Shown here piece after piece: positions 20,701 through 28,943 of a stretch of 38,792 bases of DNA (position 1 is its first letter; each line of letters begins with the position of its first letter). The DNA comes from Actinomycetota bacterium. GTDB taxonomy: Bacteria; Actinomycetota; CADDZG01; WHSQ01. A program made the translations under genes and the position numbers. The stretch is from the NCBI GenBank assembly GCA_009380005.1, contig WHSQ01000029.1, positions 1 through 38,792 on the forward strand, written 5' to 3'. The notes beneath the pieces were generated by a model that was not told the DNA's origin, did not search any database, and saw nothing but the letters and a program-made list of their open reading frames with translations.

Positions 20701-21326
20701 TCCGCAGGCTAATCGCGACCGTCGTGGCCGCGCTGGTCGCCGCCACCGTGTACGCCGGTACCGCACCTGCCGCGCACGCCGACTATGTCGGGGTTCGGTT
20801 CGAGGACGGCGGCGGGATCATCTGCGTGTCCACGTTGAAGATCGACAACAAGCGGGTGAAGCGGGCCGTCGTCGAGGCCGCAGCGCGGTGGGATGCCGCG
20901 ACGAAACTGCGGGTGGTTGCCAAATACAACTGCGTGAAGGCCGGCTATCGGTATCGGGTGCAAGTCGATGACCGCAGGTTCGGCACAACCGGGTGGGCGG
21001 GCAAGACCAGCTACGGGACCAAGTCGTGGTCGAAGGTTGCGACCGGCGGTGGGTGGACGGTCAACGGGTGGACCTACACGGTGCGAACCGCCAAGGTCAT
21101 GCTGAACACCAGCTATCTCGCCGGCTATACGGATCATTCGATTACACACGTCGCCGCGCATGAGTTGGGCCACGCGTTCGGCTTAGATCATGTGACTCAC
21201 ACTTGTGAGTCGATTCTTGCGAAGCGGGCCGGCTGCAGCGGCTATGACTACCGGGCCGGCACCTGGTGGGATCGCGTCGGCAACGACAACCATCCCGGCA
21301 TCAACCGGCTGTACGCGAAGGGGTGA
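20697..21326 (+). CDS. Secreted matrixin-type zinc metalloprotease
   Basis: A 209-residue protein with a signal peptide (LIATVVAALVAATVYAGTAPAAHA, cleaved after AHA) and the metzincin motif HELGHAFGLDH: His155, Glu156, His159, His165. The usual Met-turn methionine after the motif is not obvious (SILAKRAG instead of SIM), which is unusual. Four cysteines could form disulphides. The ATG overlaps the previous stop. It should act outside the cell, on host surface or environmental proteins, and is a good candidate for a lysogenic-conversion gene. Confidence 0.82.
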   Translation: MIRRLIATVVAALVAATVYAGTAPAAHADYVGVRFEDGGGIICVSTLKIDNKRVKRAVVEAAARWDAATKLRVVAKYNCVKAGYRYRVQVDDRRFGTTGWAGKTSYGTKSWSKVATGGGWTVNGWTYTVRTAKVMLNTSYLAGYTDHSITHVAAHELGHAFGLDHVTHTCESILAKRAGCSGYDYRAGTWWDRVGNDNHPGINRLYAKG

Positions 21327-21328
21327 GC

Positions 21329-21523
21329 ATGAGCACCGTCGACCCGTACGATCCCGAGCCGCACATCCGTCGGCACAACGAGGCGTCGGCGCGGCTGCTG
21401 GTCGCGCTCGACCCGCAGACTGAGGCCGAGCAGAAGTTGGTCACCTTTCTGATGACGAACTGGGACACGTCGACGTTGACCATGATCGCGGCGATGGTCG
21501 AGCGGCGCATCAAGTCTGCGTAG
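21329..21523 (+). CDS. Small helical protein, unknown
   Basis: A 64-residue protein (PHIRRHNEASARLLVALDPQ, TLTMIAAMVERRIKSA). No signal peptide. It follows the metalloprotease by 2 bp with AAGGGG before the ATG. It may be an intracellular partner of the cassette, but no family is recognised. Confidence 0.6.
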   Translation: MSTVDPYDPEPHIRRHNEASARLLVALDPQTEAEQKLVTFLMTNWDTSTLTMIAAMVERRIKSA

Positions 21524-21656
21524 TGAGCACGGTTTGCACCGTATTCGCCTAGTCAATTGGCGTCATCTTCGACGAGAACCGCAACCGCTCGCACGGGCGG
21601 TAGCGATACCCAAACGGCGCTGCCCATCGGGGGGAGCGCGGAACGAAAGGAAACAC

Positions 21657-22292
21657 ATGTCCGAGAAGGGCAAGCACGCACTGCGCGAGAAATTCGCGGG
21701 GTTTCGGAAGCGTACCAAGGTTGCCATTGTGGCGGCGCTGGTTCTGCCGCTGGTGGCCGCGGGGGCGGTCACGGCGAACGCGATAACGACCGAACAGCAG
21801 GGGGGCGGAACGAACCTGTCCTCATGGTTCGACGTCTGTGTCAGCCCCAACGGCAAGGACGTCCGCTTCATTCTGCAGAGCGGCACCTGCGGCGGGGGCA
21901 GCATCCACTACCGGTGGCCGGGCTCGGAGAACAAGCTGTTCGATGCGGTCGGCGAGGACGGCCAAGACGGTGACGATGGGGCGCCGGGTGCCGATGGCGT
22001 GTCCGGCTACGAGGTCGTCGCCAACGAGGTGACGTGGGAGGCCAACTCGACCGGCAACGTCACGACGGCTACCTGCCCGGACGGTAAAGTCGCGGTTGGT
22101 GGCGGCTTCGACTCTGACGACGCCGACGCACCTGTGGCGTTGAAGGGCTCCGGCTTCACCGGCGTGACCGAGATCAGTGAGGATGTCTGGGGAGCGACCG
22201 GCTGGGAGGTCCGGGGCGACGGCCAGGATACTAACCACCAGCTCGCGGCGTGGGTGTCCTGCGCGGCGGTTGCCGACAGCGCCACGGAGTAA
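21657..22292 (+). CDS. Exported protein with a short collagen-like stretch
   Basis: A 211-residue protein: basic start, hydrophobic export segment (VAIVAALVLPLVAAGAVTANA), a domain with paired cysteines (VCVSPNG, SGTCGGG), a short GEDGQDGDDGAPGADG repeat, then a domain with ATCPDGKVAVGGGFDS and AAWVSCA. The last domain resembles small secreted domains found in actinobacteria and phage tail proteins. GAAAGGA precedes the ATG. Strong hairpins follow it. The collagen motif is also found in the tail-region protein at 28944. Confidence 0.72.
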   Translation: MSEKGKHALREKFAGFRKRTKVAIVAALVLPLVAAGAVTANAITTEQQGGGTNLSSWFDVCVSPNGKDVRFILQSGTCGGGSIHYRWPGSENKLFDAVGEDGQDGDDGAPGADGVSGYEVVANEVTWEANSTGNVTTATCPDGKVAVGGGFDSDDADAPVALKGSGFTGVTEISEDVWGATGWEVRGDGQDTNHQLAAWVSCAAVADSATE

Positions 22293-22299
22293 CCAGATC

Positions 22300-22474
22300 C
22301 CTCGGCGGGGGTGGGTTCCCTCCCGGCCCCCGCCGAGGCCACAACCTGCGGGAGGGCAGCAGTCCCCTCGGTGGGCAGGCACACGGCAGCGTGTTCCCCC
22401 CGGAACGCCGGTCCCGCCCACCGAGGCCAAACAAAATGGCGGCCCCGGCCGGTGCGCAAACACCGGCCGGGGCC
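22300..22474 (+). terminator. Three tandem hairpins
   Basis: Stem 1: 22300-22311 with 22327-22338 (12 bp). Stem 2: 22366-22375 with 22417-22426 (10 bp). Stem 3: 22441-22454 with 22461-22474 (14 bp, 6-base loop). All are perfect and unrelated in sequence. Stem 3 is a strong intrinsic-type terminator. The gap 22293-22507 has no gene. Three in a row suggests tight insulation or a structured RNA. Confidence 0.7.
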
Positions 22475-22507
22475 TAGGCACCGATCCTGTCACGGAGGAC
22501 CGACACC

Positions 22508-22711
22508 ATGTATCACATTCTGCTGGAACTGCCGGGTGAGCCGCAGCCGAACCAGCCACTACTGCTTGAGGAAACCCTCGATCTCGGCCGCTGGCGCGTC
22601 ACAGATTCCCGGCTCGGACTGGAGCTCGGCGTCGGCTATGCCGTCAGGCTCGGCGCGGCCAGCATCGAGCGGTCCGACGTCAAGACCACGCTCGAACGCA
22701 TCGACCAGTAG
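22508..22711 (+). CDS. Small protein, unknown
   Basis: A 67-residue strand-rich protein (MYHILLELPGEPQPNQPLLL, DSRLGLELGVGYAVRLG). It has its own ribosome-binding site (GGAGG) and sits between two terminators, so it is probably a single-gene transcript. A promoter within 22475-22507 would be required. Function unknown. Confidence 0.6.
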   Translation: MYHILLELPGEPQPNQPLLLEETLDLGRWRVTDSRLGLELGVGYAVRLGAASIERSDVKTTLERIDQ

Positions 22712-22712
22712 C

Positions 22713-22745
22713 GAACGGCCCGGTGACATCGCCACCGGGCCGTTC
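22713..22745 (+). terminator. Intrinsic-type hairpin
   Basis: A 13-bp stem (GAACGGCCCGGTG at 22713-22725 with 22733-22745) and a 7-base loop lie 1 bp after the stop codon of the preceding gene. A clear terminator for that gene. Confidence 0.8.
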
Positions 22746-22785
22746 TACACTGCCAACTCAACCCAACCGAAGAGGTGACAAGCGG

Positions 22786-23124
22786 ATGCCGAGTTTACAC
22801 AACGACTTCTTAGACGACTACTCGCCGGCCGACTGCCCTGTGCAATGGTGCGATCGTGGCACTGTCGAGCACGACCGGTCACATCAAGGCGTGATCTGGT
22901 CGGCCGTCCGGATGCCGCCGCCGTGGCGTGGCCGGTCGATCATGACCGCGCAGGCTGTCCTTGCCGGGTTCGATGAGGAGACGTACGAGCTCGGGCTGAC
23001 GCTCATCAGCGAGACGCTTGCGCAGATGTCGGTTGTGCTGGAGTGGGAGCAGGTCGAGCAGTTGCGCGACGCGCTGACATCCGCGATGGAACAGCGATCT
23101 GAACTGGCCGCGAAGGACGGGTAA
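22786..23124 (+). CDS. Small protein, unknown
   Basis: A 112-residue protein: DFLDDYSPADCPVQWCDRGT (two cysteines) and HDRSH at the N-terminus, then an acidic helical C-terminal half (LTLISETLAQMSVVLEWEQV). The N-terminus may hold a small metal site. The stop overlaps the next start (TAATG). No known family. Confidence 0.6.
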   Translation: MPSLHNDFLDDYSPADCPVQWCDRGTVEHDRSHQGVIWSAVRMPPPWRGRSIMTAQAVLAGFDEETYELGLTLISETLAQMSVVLEWEQVEQLRDALTSAMEQRSELAAKDG

Positions 23125-23321
23125 TGATGCTCAAGCTAATCATCGACGTGTTCCGCGAGCTCCATCCCGCCCAGATCGCTACTCGCATCAACCGATGGGT
23201 CGCTCGCCAACACTCACCGATCGACATCGACGGCGCTCCGGTATGCCCACGCTGCCGCGAGGACTACCCGTGCGACGAGCTGGTGCGGATCGTTGATCGG
23301 GCAGAGACGCGACAGCCATGA
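23124..23321 (+). CDS. Small protein with CPRC
   Basis: A 65-residue protein: a basic helical front (RELHPAQIATRINRWVARQH), then PVCPRCREDYPCDEL, a probable zinc site. Last gene of the plus cassette, directly before the convergent terminator. Function unknown. Confidence 0.6.
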   Translation: MMLKLIIDVFRELHPAQIATRINRWVARQHSPIDIDGAPVCPRCREDYPCDELVRIVDRAETRQP

Positions 23322-23337
23322 CATAGACACAGCAAAG

Positions 23338-23383
23338 CAGCGGCCCCGCACCTGTCCGAGGAATCTCGGGTGCGGGGCCGCTG
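23338..23383. terminator. Bidirectional terminator between converging operons
   Basis: A 14-bp stem (23338-23351 with 23370-23383) is topped by an inner 5-bp stem (CCGAG/CTCGG). The plus cassette ends at 23321 and the leftward late operon ends at 23439, so one structure serves both. It lacks U-runs, as usual in this group. Confidence 0.85.
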
Positions 23384-23438
23384 TATGTTCCGGGCCACCT
23401 CTCGGGGTCAGCTATGCCCGAAGCCCGGAAGAGGGGGG

Positions 23439-23669
23439 TTACAGGGTGATCTGTGTGCGTGGACGTTCTCCGCTCCCGTCGCGGACCCAGACGGTGACTA
23501 CGCCGCGCGGGACCATGTCGAACTTGGCCCAGATGACTCGCTTGCCGCCGATCGTGTCCCGTCCGGCGGGCAGCCAAGCCGTGATGGGTTGTTTCCCATC
23601 GCCAATCGCGAGGTAGATGGTGGCGAGGTCATCTGACCTGTGCGCGTACGGGATGATGACTTTACGCAT
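23439..23669 (-). CDS. Small strand-rich protein (tail region)
   Basis: A 76-residue protein with AIGDGKQPITAWLPAGRDTI and GVVTVWVRDGSG. Last gene of the late leftward operon, just after the tail-spike gene and its small neighbour. Possibly a minor tail component or chaperone for the tail spike. The ATG lies 5 bp after the previous stop; no strong ribosome site. Confidence 0.6.
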   Translation of the reverse strand: MRKVIIPYAHRSDDLATIYLAIGDGKQPITAWLPAGRDTIGGKRVIWAKFDMVPRGVVTVWVRDGSGERPRTQITL

Positions 23670-23674
23670 GGGCG

Positions 23675-24007
23675 TCACGCGATCGTCAGCGTGGTTGGGG
23701 CGATGAGGACGACCTGTTCGATCGTTGATGTCAGTCGCGCCCATGGTTGGTAGTCGTCCGGGACCAGTTCGAGCCCGCCAGTGCCGAACGACCCAATCAG
23801 CCGCGCGAGGTAGTAGTCGCCGGTGACGCCGGTGGACTGTGCCTCGGCCCACAACTCGTGGGCGGCGTTGACGAGAATGGCCGCCGACCATTCAGCCGTG
23901 GGGCGTGTACCGAAAGGCAGAAACGCCACCTCGGCCCCGCCGGACGGTTCGTCCCCGGCCACACCAAGAAATACATATTCAGTACTTTCCCTCTGGATGT
24001 CGACCAC
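23675..24007 (-). CDS. Small protein following the tail spike
   Basis: A 110-residue protein with YVFLGVAGDEPSGGAEVAFL, YYLARLIGSFGTGG and a hydrophobic end. Position and compact beta character suggest a tail-associated protein, as often found after the tail-fibre gene in actinophages. GTG start at 24007 has GGAG upstream and lies 2 bp after the preceding stop. Confidence 0.65.
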   Translation of the reverse strand: MVDIQRESTEYVFLGVAGDEPSGGAEVAFLPFGTRPTAEWSAAILVNAAHELWAEAQSTGVTGDYYLARLIGSFGTGGLELVPDDYQPWARLTSTIEQVVLIAPTTLTIA

Positions 24008-24009
24008 GT

Positions 24010-27000
24010 CTAGACTCCGATTCCGGTGATGCGTCGAGCGGTGCCGACGCCGGTCAACTCTTCTCGATCTCCCATGCCCGGTCCGGACAGCACCGGCCTG
24101 GCCGCAACACCGACGGTGACGGATGGGGGCGCCGTACCTACACCATCGACGGCCCATGCCGTCCCCACACCCGTCACGTCGTAGACCGTCCCCGCGCCGG
24201 CCAGCTCTACATCATCCCGCGCCACCCCGACCCCGGTCAGATCGACCGTGATCCCGGCGAGGCTTTCGGCCAGCAGCGTCGGGGGCAGCAACGCCAACGC
24301 CAGCGTGAGTGGCTCGGCCGTGGTCTCCATCGCATGCGTCACGACCGGCAAGCCGAGGTCCAGGGCGAGGGTGAATCCCTCCGCCGTAGTCGTGCTGTCC
24401 ATCCCGCCGGTCGCCTGGTCGTACGCCAGCATGAACGCCAACGGTTCAGCCGTAGTCGCCAGCTGTGCCGCCGCCGCAGGCGGGTTGAACCCTACGGGTG
24501 TGGCGAAGTTGCCGGCGGTGGTGGTGCTGTCCTGGCGGACGGTCGGCGCGGAGTAGGCAACCCCGACCACGAATGGTTGCGCGGTGGTCTCATGCGCGGT
24601 ACCGGTGTCCTCGGCCGGGCGCAGCGAGAGCGTCCAGGTGATCACGTTGGCGGTCGACGTGAGACCGGTCCAGTCCGGTGGGGTGACGACCGACCCGGCG
24701 AGTCTCGGTGTTGCTAGACCGTCGTCGGCGAACGCCACCATGGTGCCGCCGCCGCCCGCGCTGGAGATCCCACCGGTGTCCGCCCGTTCGACGTACGGGC
24801 TCGCGATCGTGGCGTTACTAGACGCGTCGGTGACCCGCTCGGAGTAGATCGTGGCGATCACGCAGTCATCGAACCCGGTGGTCACCGCCGGACAGTTGTG
24901 CACCGTGGTACCGGTCGCGTTGTGCACCGCGAAGTCATCCAACGGAGCCGTCGCGTGGAGTCCTCGATAGACCGTCAAGGTGGCGGACTGTTTGGTGATG
25001 CCGGACAGCTCGATCGTGACGGTTCCGGACTCGGTGCCGTCACAGATCCGCTCGCAGACGGCCATCCGGTGCGAGCCGGAGTCCCCGTCGAACGTGGAGA
25101 CCAAGGTGAACCCGGCCGGCAGGACATGCGTCTGGGTGATTGAGAACACCCACGACAGCACCGCGTAGTCGCCGGCTTGAACCCCGGCCGGCCACGGCAC
25201 GGTGTGCGAGATCAGCCCACCACCACCACCGACGTCGCCCCCGTGATATGTCGGTGCCACAGGTCCCTCCGGTTCGTCCGGGACACCGGCCACGTCGATG
25301 TCGCCGACGCGGGTGTCCTGGATCATCGCGTTGTAGCCGGCGAATCGAAGACCGGTCGGGTCGGCCGTGATGAAGTTGTTGTTGTCGGTGTTGTAGTAGA
25401 CCAACCCGCGGACATCGTTGTCGACGCACGATTCGAGCACCTCGGCGAAGTGGGCCGTCCAGTCGGGGGTGGGGGTCGCGTCGTCCTTGGTGCCGCATTC
25501 CCCGATCGCGATCGGCTTGACCGGCCGCCCCCATTCGGTGAACAGCCGGTTCGCTGAGTAGCCCACGTCGAAGTCGAACGTGTTGTAGGTGGTTCCGCCG
25601 ATCCACGGGGTGTATTGATCCATGCCGATCAGGTCGATCACCGAGTCGGTTCCGGTCCACCAGTCCGCGGCGGCCGGTACCCCCGCGCCGCTCAACGTTC
25701 CTTTCCAGTCGGGGTCCCATTTCCATGCCCCGCCGCGCACGGCCTCGCCGCCCCGGAACGACCAGGACACCATCCAGACCGGGAATACCCACGCCACGTT
25801 GGTGACGCCGGCAACCCGCATGAACCCCGCGATGTAGCGGGCGGCGGCCCGAAACTCCGCGGCTGCGGCGTCGGATTCGAAGTTGTCTTCGGGCTCGTGG
25901 TAGAAGCCGAGCCACAGCGGCGAAGGTGCGCGGGCAATCGCGTTGTTCGCCTGCGTGGTCAGCGTCGCGTCCGCGCTGCCGGCCACGATCTGCGCGTTAG
26001 TAAAGTTCGTGAACTTCGATGTGTGGAACGGGATGCGGTCCACGGTCAGATCGTCGTCGATCTGCGTCCAGTCCCAGCCGTTGCCGTTGCTGGAGTAGCT
26101 ACGCGACAACACGTGCCGGCGCCCGGTCTCGATGTCGATCCAGTCGACCCCGGACGGGACACCCCCGGAGCCGGTGTACACGGTGCAGCCGGACAGCAAC
26201 ACCCCCGCGCCGGGGTCACCCGGGAACGCGGCCACGTGGGTGCTGGCCGGCTCGAAGTCGAGCGCCAGTTGGAACTGGTCGGCGTCGGCCGCAGTGTTCA
26301 CCCCGGCGATCGGTTCCGCGTACGTCACCGCGATCGCGAACGGTTCGGCGATGGTCGCGGTGGCCAACGACGCGGCCGGGCTGCCGAGATCGGGGGCCAC
26401 CGCGAAAGGGCCAACGGTCGTAGTGCTGGCCTTGCTCGCCGCCGGCGCGGCGTACACCAGAGTCGACGTGAGCGGTTCAGCCGTGGTGGTGCTTGCTTTG
26501 CTGGCTGCCGGTGCGGTGTACCCGAGATTCAGGGTGAACGGCTCAGCCGTGGTCTCGTGTGCGGTGCCACCGCCCCCGGTCTCCTGCACCAACGCGTGGT
26601 ACAAGTTGCCGACGCAGGTGACGTTGGTTGACAGGCTGCCGGGGGTAACCGAGAACGCGCCCGACCACGGCCGGTACGAGCAGCTCGCCGAGATCTGCCG
26701 CAACTGCGCGTTGTTACCGGCGTTCGTGGATGCGTCACCGTTGGCGGGTTCGGTCCAGTTGGTGGGCGGGGTCGTGTCGATTGCCGTCGAACCGTTCGCC
26801 GTCGCGGTCATCAACTCGATCAGTACCGACATCACACCGGAGATCGATGCCGTCTTCACCGGTGGGGTTGACGTCGTATCGGTAGTCGTGTCGATCGTCT
26901 TCGCGATCGCGCCGTCGAAGGACAGCGTCCCGCCGGAGTCGGGCTGAATCGCGATCATGCACCACGCCCACTTGCCGGTGTCAGCCATCGAAACCGAGGG

Positions 27001-27249
27001 CGCGGTATCGCCGGCCTGCATCACCCGTGAGAACAGACCGCCGGCCTGACCGGAGGAGTCGCCGGAGTTGGCATCGCTGCTCTCCTGCGTCCACCCACTA
27101 GGAATGTTCAGCGCGCTGGCGCCGGTATTTCGGCAACCGGCGACCAAGAGGATTAGATCGCCGGGCTGCCACCCGATCGGCAGGGTCGTCGCGACGCTGC
27201 CGACTTGGGCATTGGAGAACCCGGACGACGCCGCCCGCAGGTCGGGCAT
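24010..27249 (-). CDS. Large tail spike/fibre with glycoside-hydrolase domain
   Basis: A 1079-residue protein. Residues 1-230 and about 650-850 are two related beta domains (PGDLILLVAGC and AGDYAVLSWVF). After each comes a series of about 30-residue repeats with TTAEPF or TTAEPL (about 235-340 and 855-985). Residues about 345-640 form a TIM-barrel hydrolase of GH26-like type, with acid/base Glu452 in FYHEPED and nucleophile Glu584 in IGECGT. The end is a TGVGTA-type repeat. It probably binds and cuts a cell-wall or capsule polysaccharide during adsorption. The family number is tentative. Confidence 0.82.
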   Translation of the reverse strand: MPDLRAASSGFSNAQVGSVATTLPIGWQPGDLILLVAGCRNTGASALNIPSGWTQESSDANSGDSSGQAGGLFSRVMQAGDTAPSVSMADTGKWAWCMIAIQPDSGGTLSFDGAIAKTIDTTTDTTSTPPVKTASISGVMSVLIELMTATANGSTAIDTTPPTNWTEPANGDASTNAGNNAQLRQISASCSYRPWSGAFSVTPGSLSTNVTCVGNLYHALVQETGGGGTAHETTAEPFTLNLGYTAPAASKASTTTAEPLTSTLVYAAPAASKASTTTVGPFAVAPDLGSPAASLATATIAEPFAIAVTYAEPIAGVNTAADADQFQLALDFEPASTHVAAFPGDPGAGVLLSGCTVYTGSGGVPSGVDWIDIETGRRHVLSRSYSSNGNGWDWTQIDDDLTVDRIPFHTSKFTNFTNAQIVAGSADATLTTQANNAIARAPSPLWLGFYHEPEDNFESDAAAAEFRAAARYIAGFMRVAGVTNVAWVFPVWMVSWSFRGGEAVRGGAWKWDPDWKGTLSGAGVPAAADWWTGTDSVIDLIGMDQYTPWIGGTTYNTFDFDVGYSANRLFTEWGRPVKPIAIGECGTKDDATPTPDWTAHFAEVLESCVDNDVRGLVYYNTDNNNFITADPTGLRFAGYNAMIQDTRVGDIDVAGVPDEPEGPVAPTYHGGDVGGGGGLISHTVPWPAGVQAGDYAVLSWVFSITQTHVLPAGFTLVSTFDGDSGSHRMAVCERICDGTESGTVTIELSGITKQSATLTVYRGLHATAPLDDFAVHNATGTTVHNCPAVTTGFDDCVIATIYSERVTDASSNATIASPYVERADTGGISSAGGGGTMVAFADDGLATPRLAGSVVTPPDWTGLTSTANVITWTLSLRPAEDTGTAHETTAQPFVVGVAYSAPTVRQDSTTTAGNFATPVGFNPPAAAAQLATTAEPLAFMLAYDQATGGMDSTTTAEGFTLALDLGLPVVTHAMETTAEPLTLALALLPPTLLAESLAGITVDLTGVGVARDDVELAGAGTVYDVTGVGTAWAVDGVGTAPPSVTVGVAARPVLSGPGMGDREELTGVGTARRITGIGV

Positions 27250-27258
27250 CAGGCGGTC

Positions 27259-27609
27259 TTACGCCGTGATCGGTGCGGACGTAATCGTCAGCGTGTCGGT
27301 ACCAGACATCTGCTTGGAGACCGTCAACGCCACCGAACCGAGCCATACAGATCCGGCCGATCCCCAGAACCCGAGGTGCGTGACGGTCTGGACCGTGCCA
27401 CCGGCATCGAACACCACCGCCGCGGTCAGGTCATCGATGCCGGTCGCGGCGCCGGTGGAGTAGCTGGGTACCTGTTTGGCGTACGCGCCACCGGTCAGTT
27501 CCCCGGAAAGCCCGTCCGCGCCACCATCGTTGGTGTGCAGGGATTGGTGACTGACCGCCGCGCCGACCGCATCGGCCGCGATGTTGCGTGCGGCAACTGT
27601 TACCGCCAT
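27259..27609 (-). CDS. Small minor tail protein
   Basis: A 116-residue protein rich in Ala, Gly, Ser and Thr (MAVTVAARNIAADAVGAAVS, GFWGSAGSVWLGSVALTVS). Such small beta proteins (with LSLHT..G..G) are common next to tail fibres in actinophages. It precedes the tail spike by 9 bp and may form its base or be a decoration protein. Confidence 0.65.
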   Translation of the reverse strand: MAVTVAARNIAADAVGAAVSHQSLHTNDGGADGLSGELTGGAYAKQVPSYSTGAATGIDDLTAAVVFDAGGTVQTVTHLGFWGSAGSVWLGSVALTVSKQMSGTDTLTITSAPITA

Positions 27610-27624
27610 AGGAGTCTTCCCTTT

Positions 27625-27771
27625 CTAGGACGCGAGACCGACGACGCTGATGACCAGCGCGACACCAAATGCGATAGCGGCCAGGCCGTGGCAGACGCGG
27701 CCGGCTTGACCGCCGATGAATGTCCCCAGCGCGAACACGAACAGGCCCGCCAATGCGAATGCTTGGATCAT
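27625..27771 (-). CDS. Second small membrane protein of the lysis module
   Basis: A 48-residue protein with two hydrophobic segments (FALAGLFVFALGTFIGG and LAAIAFGVALVISVVGLA) and a short hinge with Cys-His. It starts 1 bp after the holin stop codon. Two-membrane-segment proteins paired with a holin often act as a second holin or an antiholin. No family known to me. Confidence 0.6.
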   Translation of the reverse strand: MIQAFALAGLFVFALGTFIGGQAGRVCHGLAAIAFGVALVISVVGLAS

Positions 27772-27772
27772 G

Positions 27773-28003
27773 TCAGCCCACCGATCCGGTACTGGGAAGC
27801 TGAGGTTCTGCCGGCTCGGCGGGGGTCGCCTTCGACCGGGCGAACTCGGTTCCGAATCCGACGCCTGCCACCGCCACGCCCACCGCGATCCACATGGACG
27901 CCTGCGCGTCCGACAGCACGCCGTAGCCGACGAGCAGCGCCATCAGCGGGCCCATCAGCCCGTACAGCCACAGCCGTACCGGCTCCGTCTTGCTCCAGCT
28001 CAT
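27773..28003 (-). CDS. Holin
   Basis: A 76-residue protein with two transmembrane segments (LWLYGLMGPLMALLVGYG, about 12-28, and ASMWIAVGVAVAGVGFG, about 35-51) and a charged, proline-rich tail. It lies directly after the peptidase gene. The ATG at 28003 has GAGGAGGG upstream. Predicted to form the membrane lesion that ends infection. Confidence 0.75.
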   Translation of the reverse strand: MSWSKTEPVRLWLYGLMGPLMALLVGYGVLSDAQASMWIAVGVAVAGVGFGTEFARSKATPAEPAEPQLPSTGSVG

Positions 28004-28016
28004 AACGTGTCCCTCC

Positions 28017-28934
28017 TCAGCCTTGTGGCTCATCAACGACCGGTGGCTCATCGTCGATCGCCGCGCGCAGGTCCGCGATTGCTTGTTGCAGCTCGGCTGC
28101 CTCAGCGGAGTCGATCGCCGCCCGTTCGAGTTCGGCCTTGGCGAGCTTCTCCACGGCCTCGGCGACCGCATAGGCCTTATTGCGGAGGTCGCGAGCGAAC
28201 CAGGGCCAGTTGCGTCCACCCTGCGCATCGAGATGGGCTACACCGGTGGGGAACTTGGTGTTCAAAGTTCGCCCGGCGATCCGATCAACCTTGTCCTCGA
28301 TCGCCTTGGCGACGGCCGGGCCGAGCTTGTCGTCCAACGAGCGGTCCACAACGGTCTTGAGTGTGTTCTCATCGGCCATGTCAAACCAATCCTTCGGAGG
28401 CTCGGGTGGTGGAATCTGCTTGTCGAGCAGAATGGCGAGGATGCCCTTGACGGCATCCCAGTTCTCGACCCACACGCGGTGGAATGAGATGTGGATGTGC
28501 CACAGATGGGAATCGTCGGAGGTTGCCGGACCGGAGCTGCCATCACTAGACCGGTGCAGCGTGTAGCCCTCGACGTCCCAGTCCAAGTCAGCGTTCCCGT
28601 AGAACTCCCGGACGACTGCACCGCCCCGATAGAACAATCGCGGGTCGCGGGTCTGGAACGCGGTCAGCAGCCGCTTCGAATACTTGGCGATGATCCTGAA
28701 GTCGCCGCCGCGGGCGGTGTTGAACGTGATGTCCAGTGCGGCAGCCTTGTCGTCGGGACCACGCTGATCGGCGGGCATCCGGATCGAGTAGTCACCCGGC
28801 CGGTCTCGCTTATGGTTGGCACGCGTGTTGTGATAGCCCGACTTGTTGGCGAAGATGCCACCGAACACGGCATCGGGCTCGACTGCCTCGAACTCCTGCC
28901 AGAGTCGACGCAAGGCGCTCGGCTCAGCGGACAT
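28017..28934 (-). CDS. Endolysin with M15-type peptidase domain
   Basis: A 305-residue protein that probably cleaves peptidoglycan peptide bonds. The N-terminal half has the D,D- or L,D-peptidase zinc pattern: SGYHNTRANH (His35), AALDITF (Asp68) and HLWHIHISF (His146, His148). The C-terminal half (180-305) is helical with LDDKLGPAVAKAIEDKVDRI and is probably a binding or regulatory region. No amidase or glycosidase domain is present. The holin gene follows at once. Confidence 0.82.
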   Translation of the reverse strand: MSAEPSALRRLWQEFEAVEPDAVFGGIFANKSGYHNTRANHKRDRPGDYSIRMPADQRGPDDKAAALDITFNTARGGDFRIIAKYSKRLLTAFQTRDPRLFYRGGAVVREFYGNADLDWDVEGYTLHRSSDGSSGPATSDDSHLWHIHISFHRVWVENWDAVKGILAILLDKQIPPPEPPKDWFDMADENTLKTVVDRSLDDKLGPAVAKAIEDKVDRIAGRTLNTKFPTGVAHLDAQGGRNWPWFARDLRNKAYAVAEAVEKLAKAELERAAIDSAEAAELQQAIADLRAAIDDEPPVVDEPQG

Positions 28935-28943
28935 GGCGGGCTC

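Noticed and set aside
24010-27249. Diversity-generating retroelement acting on the tail spike
   Set aside because: No reverse transcriptase and no template repeat could be found. The TTAEPF units are simple protein repeats.
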